This document shows positions 46,309 through 56,850 of a DNA stretch of 64,000 nucleotides, piece by piece. Origin of the DNA: Begonia masoniana. Its lineage: Eukaryota > Streptophyta > Magnoliopsida > Cucurbitales > Begoniaceae. The notes under the pieces were generated by a model. The model was not told where the DNA came from and searched no databases. It saw only the letters and a list, made by a program, of their open reading frames with translations. Every line of letters begins with the position of its first letter. Position 1 is the stretch's first letter. Both the position numbers and the translations under genes were made by a program. Where the stretch lies: contig CM039509.1 of the NCBI GenBank assembly GCA_022432975.1, positions 27,307,390 through 27,371,389 of the forward strand, given 5' to 3'.

Positions 46309-48934
46309 TGTAACATCTTGAAATTTTGTATTAAGGTTTTAAATTCCGTACCCGATATTTTAGAAATTTTATTTGTTGATTTTGAATTTTGGGAAGTGAA
46401 ATTATGGGGAAGGATTTAAGAAATTTACTAAGTGGGCCAAACTAGAGGGGTAACCAAGCCCTAACTAAAGGTTGGGCTTTAAGGCATGGGTAGACTACAT
46501 AAAAGAAGATGTGGTAGGTGAGAGGACCCAATTACATCTTGACACATGTCTAAACTTGTAGGAGAAGCCACCTCATTTTTATTTAGATAATATTTTAATT
46601 AAAAGGGAGAAATGAAAATGGGCATTTTTTCTTCCACCTAATACGGAGCTCCCTTCTTCCCCCTTACTCTCTCTACGCCTCTCATCCTTTCTCCCTTCTC
46701 CTCCCACGGCTCCAACCATTTCTTTCCTTCCTTATCGATTTCCTTCAAGACTTTGGAAGATTGAAGGTAAGCTTTTAGTTTATGGTGGTTTTCTTTGAGT
46801 TAGGGTTAGGTTTTTATGGTGTTTTCATATGGGTTTTCTTTCCAATGTTAGGGTTTGCTCAAGAAAAAAAAAAAAGAAAATTCCCTTCCTCTTTAAGTTC
46901 TTCCACGAATTTCCTCCATTTCCTTGAGGATTCAAGGTAAGGCAATTCCTCTTTGGTTGGTTAATGGTAATGGGTTGTTATTTGCGTTGTGAAAAATTTG
47001 GGGTTTTTGGTGTTGGGTGGTGATGCACGAAAAATGGTGGATTGTTGTTCTAAATGCTTGCTCATTTATAACTTATAATGGTATGGTGAAGGTTGATGGT
47101 GATTATGAATGGATATTTGATAAATTGGAGTGAGAATTGATGAATTTTGATAATGTGCAAAACCGAAATTTATAGGGCAGATCGGTTTTCGAATTTCTGC
47201 CACTAAATGAGTTAGATCTTTGGTAAATGGACTCCACCATGTTAAACTAGACATTTTAAGTATTCTATAGCATGTTGAACCATTGAATTCAGACGAGTAT
47301 ACGAAAAGTTATGAATTTTCAAAGTTCAAGTGAAATGGTAAAACGAAATTCCGGGCAGGTCACTGTTCCGATGAATTTTGACCCTCTTCCCGATTTTATC
47401 TTGCACAAATGTTTTTATGGGTTAAATTATACAGTTTAAGGAAGCCATGGCCTTTGGAATCAAGCCGTTTCGACATTTGTAGATGAAGTTATAATTTTTC
47501 GAAATTGGTTCATGTTTCGAGCTAGAATCTTAGTTTTTGTGATTTAAGTCAACTGATTTGCTTGTGCTGGTTTGAAATGCTTCATTTAAAGTGCCATACA
47601 TGTTTATGTTCTTGTTGGATTAGATGGCTTGGAATTGTTGATGTTCGGTTTTAAAACTAATTGCTTTGAGATGTTTCAATTGGAGATATTGATTTCTTAG
47701 TTGATGTGCTTTAGGTTTCAAGTTACAAAAAGAGATTCTTCAAGCTAAATTCATTTGCTAAGGACGCGAGGTAAGTCTCTGTGACTTGTTTGGCCGTCTT
47801 GGCCTACACCGTATGATTTGAGTCGATGGAGGAAATTGGAGATGTGTTGTGCTTGGGTAGTTTAGAACGGGTAGTTAGAATTATGTTTTGTTAGGTTGTT
47901 AATTGTTAGTTATTTATTGTATGTTTCTACTTGTTTTTACCTCGTCCATAGCACGATATTTGTTCACGCATCATAGTTTTCGAACGGCATGAAAATGAGT
48001 TTTTACGCATACTTTGATGAAAAGGAAAATGATAACGAAAAGGTAATGAACGTAATGATGGTCACGTCGGTGGCGGTGGTTCAGACATGACTGTCGGATG
48101 AAGCATGTCTTCCCCCCGGTTAGATACGAGGGGCTATCCAATCGCCGGATGTGCCGCTCCTATCTAGTGAGAGAGAAGCCCCGGTGACGTAAATGAAATG
48201 CTTAGCGAAAAGGTAGGACGCATGATTTTGAACTGTACATGCATAGCATAGCATTCACGTGCATTCACTTAGATTTACTGAGCCTCTAGCTCACGTGTTT
48301 AATTCTATGGTGTAGGTGACCTTGAGACAGGTGAGGCAGACGTCCCTCCGCCTGATGTATGAGCATGTTGAGGAAGGAGGCCCGTGGGTGTGCGCTGGCA
48401 GTCGGAGCGTGATTTTTGACCCGTGGGGACATAGGTAATGTTTTGGGAGTTGGATAGATAAAAAGAATTGTATAGTCGATATTTAGGATGTCTGGATTGG
48501 ATAGTATTTATGATGTTTTGGTATTTTTCAAACAGGAGGAAAGTTAAACTTATAAACGGAACCATGCGGTTCGTTTTCTTGAAATTTAGTTATATTTTAA
48601 ATGTATTTGGAGTCGGTAAAAGGGTGGGTGATATCGTGTGCAACGTGTGCGTGTTATAGTAAAATTTCGAGTTGGAAGTGTTTGTGAAATGTATGCAAAA
48701 TATTGTGAAAAAGAAATGAGAAAGAGGAGTGTATTGTGTTTTGGTGTTGAGTGTGCGAAGTACAAGGTGTGAGGAATAAGATGGAGGAAGGAAAATGAAG
48801 GGATAGAAAAAGGGGCGCTCTCTGGAAAATTTCCAGAGAGCGTGGCGATTGCTCGCCACAGAATGGCGAGCAATCGCCACATTTGCCTTGGCGATCGCCA
48901 GGCGATGGGCGCTTGCCTAATGGCGAGCTATCGC
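46309..48934 (+). repeat. 3' LTR of element G, main part
   Basis: Near-identical to 40324-42935: short frame 48316-48362, GAACC-ATGC-GGTTC hairpin 48559-48572, and an eleven-base-arm inverted repeat centred in TCTGGAAAATTTCCAGA at 48821-48837. ATCGC at 48930-48934 is the left target-site copy of solo LTR E. Confidence 0.93.
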
Positions 48935-49173
48935 TGTAACACCCCGAACCCGCCCCGGCTCGGCGCGTCACATACCAAACCCAACTCGCGATTAAACGAT
49001 GTTTAATATGATTTTTCGTAAATTTTTCGACTCGGTTTTCGGGTTTTTCGAACCCTCGATTCTTGTTGGAAAACGTGCCAAAATACGTTTAAAATATGTC
49101 GGAAAAAGTCGGGTTAAAACAAAGTAGAAATAGCATTTTTTTCAAAAATTTTTTTTTTCTTAAAATGTGCTGG

Positions 49174-49256
49174 GCGCGCGCGCGCTGGGCGCCGCGTGCG
49201 CCCGGGCAGCGCACCGCGCACGCTGCGCGCGCGCTGCGCGCGCTGGGCGCGCCCCA
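49174..49256. other. CpG-dense GC tract in LTR E
   Basis: About 80 bp almost only of G and C, dominated by GCGCGC and GCGCTGGGCGC, inside AT-rich sequence. LTR E2 has a shorter counterpart at 27352-27422. Confidence 0.9.
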
Positions 49257-50266
49257 TGCGTGCCCAACCGCGTTCGGTCGCATTTCGGGCCCGATCGATC
49301 GGGCCCGCTCGGGCTATTTTCACCAAAATTGACCCCGGGCGCGATCGATCGTGACCCATGCCCGATCGATCGGGCCGTCTCGGGTTTTTTCGACCAAAAA
49401 CATCCCAAAACACCCCGTTTTGACTTTTCTTGACTTTCCCAACCTTTCTTCACTTTTCTACGAGCCCGACACCTCCAAAAATCCCGAAATTTTTACCATA
49501 CACTCCCGACACATAAATCTTCAAATCCCGTAAATTTTGTTGAAAATCGACTTCAAACGAATAATTAAAAAAATAGCGAACATAACCCGACGTTAATTGT
49601 TTTAAAATCAAAACGAGCGGCATATCGCCTAAAACTCGATAAACCAAAACCTGAAAGTTTAAAACCAAAACATATAGTTTCAAACCACAACCATGTAGGA
49701 CTATTATCCATCAACTCAACCAACTCTCGGACATCCCAAAATAATTACGCAAACATTTATAACTACAACGTACCAAACCTCCAAATTCTTCTAACTTTTC
49801 CCAAAATAGACATTCACACTTCAAACAACTTAACCCATCAAAACAGCTTAAAAACACCCATCAACTATCAACATACCAAAAAGAAACAACCTCCCACAAA
49901 CCCGAGAAAGACAGTAGCCGAGACGCCCCGACAAATAACCTGCACCGGCGGACTTCGTACTCCTCCGACTGCTGCCTATTCCTCGACGATCACGTCTACC
50001 TCACCTGTGAAATGCTCGTCTCCTACACCACAGAACACGCACACACACGTAAGCTTACGCTTAGCAAGTAGGGATTAACAAATACGACTACATAAAATGC
50101 AAGCTACACACAACGCTGAACAAAACAACCAAACAACACAACGACACGAAACAAAACACAGCACGACAACGCAACACAACACCACAACACCACAATGCAG
50201 TCAACCTAGCACATGTAGTTTTTACTCTCGGTTGTATGTATCACGTTCTCATTTCATTAATCGTAG

Positions 50267-50405
50267 GCGTACCTCTCTCGTAGAATATCAATTCTACGAG
50301 AGACACAGTTGCGTACCTCTCTAGTAGCACTCGAGACACAGTTGCGTACCTCTCGAGTAGCACTCGAGACACAGTTGCGTACCTCTCGAGTAGCACTCGA
50401 GACAC
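50267..50405. repeat. 33-bp tandem array with internal palindromes in LTR E
   Basis: Units begin GCGTACCTCTC and end GAGACACAGTT; starts are 50267 (a longer 44-bp variant), 50311, 50344 and 50377. The later units contain CTCGAGTAGCACTCGAG, and the first has a 12-bp-arm hairpin (CTCTCGTAGAAT / ATTCTACGAGAG). Confidence 0.93.
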
Positions 50406-50661
50406 CTCAAAGCAAAGCAACCAACCAACAACAATTCCCAAACAAAGCAAAGAAATCAACAAACAACAATTCCCTACCGTTCCGTGGTGTAGGCCCGAAG
50501 GCAAAACATAACGTCCTCTACTTACCTGACGTCTCGGTATGTTTTCGCTCACTTCGTCCAACTGAATTTCACTCTTGATTACCTAAAATAATGAAAACTC
50601 AACTTAGTAAATCACTAATAAAATTCTAAAGGATCTTAAAACCAAAACTTCAACCTAAAAC

Positions 50662-53131
50662 TGTAACACCCGGCATTTTTGCCATGTAATTGTTTTCCCG
50701 AAACCATTTGTGCGGGATTAACATTTATATTTATACAACGTATGTTTTGGTTGAGTTGTTGGAAATGTTTAGTGAAACTAAACTAATGTGTAACCAAAAC
50801 AAATTAATTAGGTTAAAAGCTACTGGAAGGGTAAATGTGGAAGTAATTAAGGTAGGTGGAAGCAAACCAATGGATGAGTGCCAAGTGGCAACTTGTTGAA
50901 GAAGATATGTCTTCTCTTCCCTCCTACGTGAAAGTTTCCACTTCTCCATCTTCTCTCCCTCTGTTTTCTCTCGGCCAGGCGACAAAAGTTCACCCAAACA
51001 CCTTTGATCTCCTAGGGTTTTCCTTGTTTTCTGCCTAAGGTAAACATCTCCCAATGCTAACACATTTGGACAAGCAAAAAGTATGCGTTTTGCTGAAGTT
51101 TTAGGTTAGGATATTTAGGAGAAAACTCTCGAGTTTTGTATGGAAACACATTGTTGTTTTCTACCAGTCTGAGTGGAGTTTTCTGCATAAATTTCCAAGT
51201 TATTTGTTAGCATTGCAGCTTGTTTTATACCTCTTCATGCATGCTACAGATCCAAGCATTCCAGGGACATTCGAGCATCTGACACCGCAGCAACCAGGTA
51301 AGTTCATACGTTTATGTTGGCCCTTATGGCCCTACAACTTGGAGGTACTAGGTATGGTTTGGGTAGATAGGTTCTAGGTTATGTTTTAAGTTAAACATGT
51401 CTCTGTTATATTCTGTTTCCCTGTTGTATTCATTCTGCCATCTGTGAATGTTGAGTATCGCACTTATCCATGCATACACGTTTTCCAGTAAAATCATGCA
51501 AATGTTTTCAGCACTGGTTTTGAAGTAAGTAAAGATAAAATCCTGTAATGTAATGAACGGTTAAGTGTGGACGAGGACTGGCATCCTGTTCTTGTCCTTC
51601 CCTGGGACTCATGTAAAATTTATCCCCGCCAAGGATACCCTGTACCTTGTCCTTCCCTGGGACACCGGCAAAATTACTAACAAGTGTCATGTCCAGTATG
51701 TTATGTATGTTATGCGCCAGTTCCTCTATAAGCCTCACTTATACCACCATGTGCAGTGAAACGTAATGTAATGTTCTGTCACCGTTTTTTTTCTGAAAAC
51801 TGCATGCATAGCATTTTGCATCACTGCATGTTGATTATGTTCTTACTGAGCTTTAGGCTCATAGGTGAACTCCCTGTTGTAGGTACGGATATTCCAGATG
51901 AGGACCCGGTGCCTCAAAATGACGAGCTGATGTAGTTGGTGGATCGAGCTCACGGGGTCTGGCTGTTGCAGTCAGACAAGATGTATTCCTGTGAGCGTGT
52001 ATATTTGAAAGTTAAGTCGAGTCCTGTATAGATTTTGTGTTTTGTTTTAAAACTCCTGTTTTGGTAAAAATTTAAATGTATGTCAAGTTCCTGTAAAACT
52101 TTTGGAATCTGTTATTGATGTATTTAAAACCTCTGTATTTGACAGATTGTATCCATATATTTTAAATGTTTTGAAAACATTCTGGAACTGCTTGAGTTCT
52201 CCCTTTCAGGTCATGCATGGATAGTCTCGAATTTTAGAGCTATCCATGCAGTTTGTTTTCTCGAAATTTGTCATCTGTGGTGAAAGTTTGAAACTTGTAT
52301 GCCTTCTGTTTTTCATGCTTCCTGCCAGCAGGTATCTTCGTTAAAAGATGTCATGGTGCAGGATGTCTTCTTGAAATTTTGTCCATTGTAAAGTATATTT
52401 TTATAACTTCTTTTGAATCGGGTTTGAAGGTTTTGAAACCTTTATGCTTCCTGTTTGAGGTTGCCTTTTATATGTCTTTCTGTCAAAAGTTGTAATTCTG
52501 TCTTTAAAACTATGTCTTCCGATTGCGTCTTCCGGTTACTGTTCACATTTTTCTTCTACCGGTGACGTTATTTGTCTTCCGGTTGACGTCATCTTCTCTT
52601 CCGATGACGTCAGCATAAGTCTTCCGCCCAGTTTATAACTTTGCCTTCCGGTTGACGTCATCTTCTCTTCCGATGACGTTGGCATAAGTCTTCCGCCCAG
52701 TTTATAACTTTGTCTTCCGATGACGTCAGAACGTCTTCCGGCTGACGTCATCATCTTCTGCCGGTTATGTTTGCTGCCTTTATCTTCCGATGACGCTATC
52801 CACTGATTTCTCCTCCGGTTCAGTTTGAAACTACATCTTCCGCCACTGTTTCCTGTTTCCATTTCCGCCAGTCTTATGCCTATTTCTGTTCGGTTATCTA
52901 TTATTGAGATTTGTTTGCTTTCCATTCCAGAGAACTCTCTCTCCCCCTGCAAATGTTTTCGATTACTCCCTGCAGTTCTCCCTCTCTGTTCACTGCTTTG
53001 ATTGTTCTATTAGTTTAAAAAAATAAAAATAAAAATAAAAAAATAAATAATAGTCACCGTTTCCTGTAAATGTCCCGGAGTGACGGCTCCGATCCCGGAA
53101 CCCGATTCGGATCCGGTTTCGGGCTGTCACA
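50662..53131 (+). mobile_element. Solo LTR F inserted in LTR E
   Basis: It starts TGTAACACCCGG, ends GGGCTGTCACA, and is flanked by AAAAC at 50657-50661 and 53132-53136. Donor TAAG|GTAAAC near 51040, block 51250-51297 (CTACAG|A ... CCAG|GTAAGT), GGCC hairpin 51319-51331, TCTTACTGAGC, acceptor TTGTAG|G before 51883, and short frame 51883-51935. An 11-bp-arm hairpin (TGCATGGATAG...CTATCCATGCA) is at 52214-52250. Repeated CTTCCG-TGACGTCA units fill about 52510-52860, and an A-rich tract follows at 53018-53050. Confidence 0.95.
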
Positions 53132-53993
53132 AAAACTATAATTTAACTCAAAACCTAATTTGTACCCCAAAATTGACCGTCCAACTTCAGACGGTCATAA
53201 CTCTCTCGTTTTTCAACGAATTTCGACGTGCCACCCCAATTCGGAAACCTCTACATGTCTACTTTCCATTGAAACACTCAATTTAACCAACCAAATACTT
53301 TGGCCAACCCGAAACACCCAAAACAGCATCGGCCAATATTTTCTCCAAAACCGGTTTTCACAACCTTTCATCTAATTTCTAATCAAACTCCCTAACCAAC
53401 CTAAACTCATCTATTTAAAGCTTAAACAACCAAAAATAGGGAGAACACTCATCAAAGAACCCAAATTTCAGAGCTCTCAAGCTAGGGTTTCCAAACCCTA
53501 ACTAAAACTCACACAAACTCCATCAAAACACTAAAAATCAACCCTAAGTTGCATCAAACACAAAACCCACTTAATTTTACCTCAAAAACTCTTGAATCCT
53601 TGATGAGAAGAAGCTTGGAGGAGCTTCAATGGCAGCCAAGAAGAAATCGTGGAGGAAGGGGAAAAATTATGAATTTTGTGTTCACCTTTTCCTTTTTAAC
53701 CTAAAAGCTTTTCCCACTTTTTATTTTCCACCACAAACCTCTTTATAATTGCAAAACAACCCTCCTCCTTTCCTCCTTTAAATCCAACGTGAATCACCAT
53801 TTTATAAACCACTTTTCCATTCACTTTTCACACAATTAAAGTTTAATTCTTATTGGTTTTGAATTTTCCAAACTCTTTTCTCCCTTCTAACCAATAACAA
53901 ATATTACTTCACTTTAATTACCTTACTTTAATTACCTTAACCATAATCCTAAGCCTATACGCGTTATTGAAATTTTTCGGGTGTTACAATCGC

Positions 53994-54051
53994 CTAACGG
54001 CGATTGCTCGCCATGAGCAATCACCTTTTTGGTGATTGATAATGGCGATTG
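53994..54051 (+). repeat. 3' LTR of element G, remnant right of E
   Basis: It continues the GGCGATTGCTCGCC-type sequence of the LTR (compare 42935-42985) and ends at about 54051, where pol of element H begins. At most one base is shared at the junction. Confidence 0.8.
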
Positions 54052-56850
54052 ACCCTGCCTTCCTGCATCAATACACATCCCAGTCCGATCCTTGAGGCGT
54101 CGTAGTAGATACTGAACTTATAACCCTCAACTGGTAGTGTCAGAACTGGAGCCGTAGTCAATCTCTGTTTCAGCTCCACAAAGCTCTTCTCACAAGCAGG
54201 CGACCATACAAAACTTTCATTCTTTCTCGTTAATCGGGATAGAGGGACTGTATCTTTGAAAATCCCTCGATGAATTTCCTGTAATATCTAGCCAAACCGA
54301 GAAATCCTCGTACCTCTCGCACATTTTTAGGCTGTGGTCAATCTCTGACAACTTTGATCTTTGTCGGATCTACCGAAATTCCCTCCTGAGATATGATATG
54401 GCTGAGAAAACCAATCCGATCAAGCCAAAACTCGCACTTAGAGAACTTCGGATACAATGGATGTTGGCTCAGAACCTTCAGAACAATTTGCAAATGCTCT
54501 TCGTGCTCTTCCTTTGTCTTCGAATAGATCAAGATGTCATCAATGAAGACGACGACAAACTTGTCTAAATACTCGTTAAACACACGAATCATCAAGTCCA
54601 TAAAAGCTGCAGGAGCATTCGTAAGTCCAAAAGACATCGCAAGAAATTCGTAATGTCCATACCTTGTTCAGAAGGCCGTTTTCTGAACATCTTCCCTCCA
54701 GACCTTCAACTGATAATAACCCGAGCGTAGATCCATCCTCGAAAATACTCGGGCACCCTGCAGTTGATCAAACAGGTCGTCAATCCAAGGCAGTGGATAC
54801 TTATTCTTCACTTTTAGTTTATTCAACTCTCTATAATCAACGCACATTCTGAGAGTTCCGTCCTTTTTCTTCACGAACAGCACTGGCGCACCCCAGGGAG
54901 AAAAGCTGGGTCGGATAAACCCCTTGTCTAACAACTCCTCTAACTGAGACTTCAGCTCTTTTAATTCAGCAGGTGCCAGTCTGTAAGGATTCTTTGATAT
55001 CGGCGCAGAGCCTGGATATATATCAATCACAAACCCGATCTCTCTGTCCGGTGGTAATCCGGGAAGATCGTCAAGAAAGATCTCTGAGAAATCTCTAACT
55101 ACTGCAGGGTCCTCTAGTTTTACCTCGCTGAGTAACCGAGTATCAATCACGTTAGCCAGATAAACAGAGCATTCGGCTTTAAACTGCTCTTGAACCTTCA
55201 TAGAATAAGAAATAGACGACCCACTCGACCTATTTAGCGCCTGATATGAGAACTCGTCCTTATCCGGAGGCCGAAAAGTTACCAACCCGGATCGACAGTC
55301 AATGGTGGCGTAGTGACGTGAAAGCCAATCCATCCCCAAAATTAGATCATACCGCTCTATGCTCATAACTATCAGGCAAGCATAGTGGGTATTAATCTCC
55401 ACCGAGACAACGTTGCCTTGGAAGACACGATCAGACTGCATAAGAGCTCCCGAAGGCAGCATCACTCTATACTCATACTCAGCCAACTCAGATACTAGCC
55501 CCAATCTAATCATGCAAGCAGTTGAAATGAAGGAATGCGTAGCTCCCGTATTTATCAAAGAAAATACTGGCACACCCATGACTAGAATAGTACCTGCTAT
55601 GACAGATGGCTGTGCCTCATCGTCGACATCTCTAGGCTCAATAAATGCGAAGATCCTCGGCATAACTCTTCGCTGATCTCTGTCCTGTTGATCTCTGCTA
55701 GGCTGATTTTGGCCCAATAACGGGCAATTCATGATATAATGGCCGACCTCTCCGCATCTAAAATAGTTGTTGGTACCCAACCGACACTCGCCAAAATGTT
55801 CCTTCTGGCACTTAGGACAAACAGGCTTCTGAGCAGCCCCTTGAACTTGCTTCCCTTTGCCCTGATCGTTTCCTCCTTCATGAGGCCTTTTGACGCCTCT
55901 TTGTTGTTGTTGTTGTGGCTGTTGCCCTCTAGGTTGCCAACCCCTATTCCGTACCTGAGGCTGGATTTCTCGAAAGAAGCCCTTAGCAGGTTCCCTCGGC
56001 TTAACGCATGTCAACTCTGTAGCCTCAAACTCCAGGGCTCTCGCTGCGATGTCCTTGTAAGGCACATCTAGAATGCCGGACACTATAAGGTTCTTCCGAA
56101 TCTCCCGATTTAGTCCATCCATAAATTGTTGCACTTTGTCCTCATTATCACTGACTAGGCACGGTGCGAATCGGGATAAGGCTTCAAACTTCCTGATGTA
56201 CTCCGCAACTGTACTGGTCTGCTTAAGCTGTGTAAACTCAGCCCTCTTTGTCGCCCTCACTGTACGGCTGAAATACTTATCAAAGAACACGGTCTTAAAC
56301 CGTTCCCACCTCATCAGTGCCACGTCCGTCGTAGCCTTAACAGAATCCCACCAAGATCGGGTGTCTAAGGCTAGATGGAAAGTAACGCACGCGACCTTCT
56401 CAGCATTGTCCACCTTGGCATACACCAGCATGTCCTCCATCGTTCGAACCCACTCCTCGGCAATAGAGGGGTCCGTAGATTGTCCATTGAATATTGGAGG
56501 CCTTAGCTTCTGAAATCTCTCCATGCTGTGGTTGTCCGGAATTACTATATCCCGGGCTCTTTGATTTGCTCGGTTCACTAGACCTTCAATCTGTTGTGCT
56601 TGCCTATCCATATTCTAAACCTGACGGTCCAGCAAATCAGTCAGCCTATCTAAGGCATCGTCCCTGGCGTCTCTACCTCGAACCATTTTCTATAACTCCT
56701 ATAAAAGTTAAAACAAATAATACTAAGAAATCGAATTTACATAAAGCAATTAAACGTACATACAGTTGATGAAAGATGTCTGCGTAGTGGCTGCGCAGTC
56801 GTGCAGTCTACAGAACCGTTTTTAAAACCCGGGGGCTCTAATACCATAAC
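54052..56850 (-). pseudogene. gag-pol of chromovirus H, truncated at RNase H
   Basis: Gag starts at 56684-56686 (MVRGRDARDDAL); a TAG at 56615-56617 interrupts it. A 647-codon frame then runs to a TGA at 54668-54670 (probably CGA). It has the capsid region, a knuckle with its first cysteine changed ([15 protein letters not shown]), a protease with DTG changed to NTG ([10 protein letters not shown]), and RT up to [18 protein letters not shown] continues in the same frame with FIDDILIYS to another stop at 54338-54340 and frameshifts into RNase H (YYDASRIGLGCVLM), where the sequence ends at element G. RNase H end, integrase, chromodomain and 3' LTR are lost. The primer site (complement of 56836-56847) reads TGGTATTAGAGC. 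Confidence 0.93.

Larger units (their letters stand above)
48935..53988 (-). mobile_element. Solo LTR E (family 4), split by solo LTR F
   Basis: On the minus strand it starts TGTAACACCCGAAAAATTTC at 53988 and ends GGGGTGTTACA at 48935, with ATCGC at 48930-48934 and 53989-53993. Without F it is about 2.58 kb. Donor CGTCAG|GTAAGT (complement at 50525/50526), hairpin GCCTTCGGGCC near 50492, acceptor GGTGTAG|G (complement of 50023-50027) and short frame 49976-50022 (DEHFTGEVDVIVEE then TAG). It carries a CpG-rich tract at 49174-49256 and CGATCGATCG palindromes at about 49290-49375. Confidence 0.94.
40324..54051 (+). mobile_element. Non-autonomous LTR retrotransposon G, hosting solo LTRs E and F
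   Basis: Plus-strand element: 5' LTR from 40324, primer site at 43331, a shortened gag at 43487-43966, a 2.3-kb interior without pol, a polypurine tract and a 3' LTR from 46309. E interrupts the 3' LTR at 48935-53988. The 3' LTR stops at about 54051, abruptly joined to pol of element H, so its right TSD is lost. The LTRs are nearly identical by eye, making this one of the younger insertions. Confidence 0.9.
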
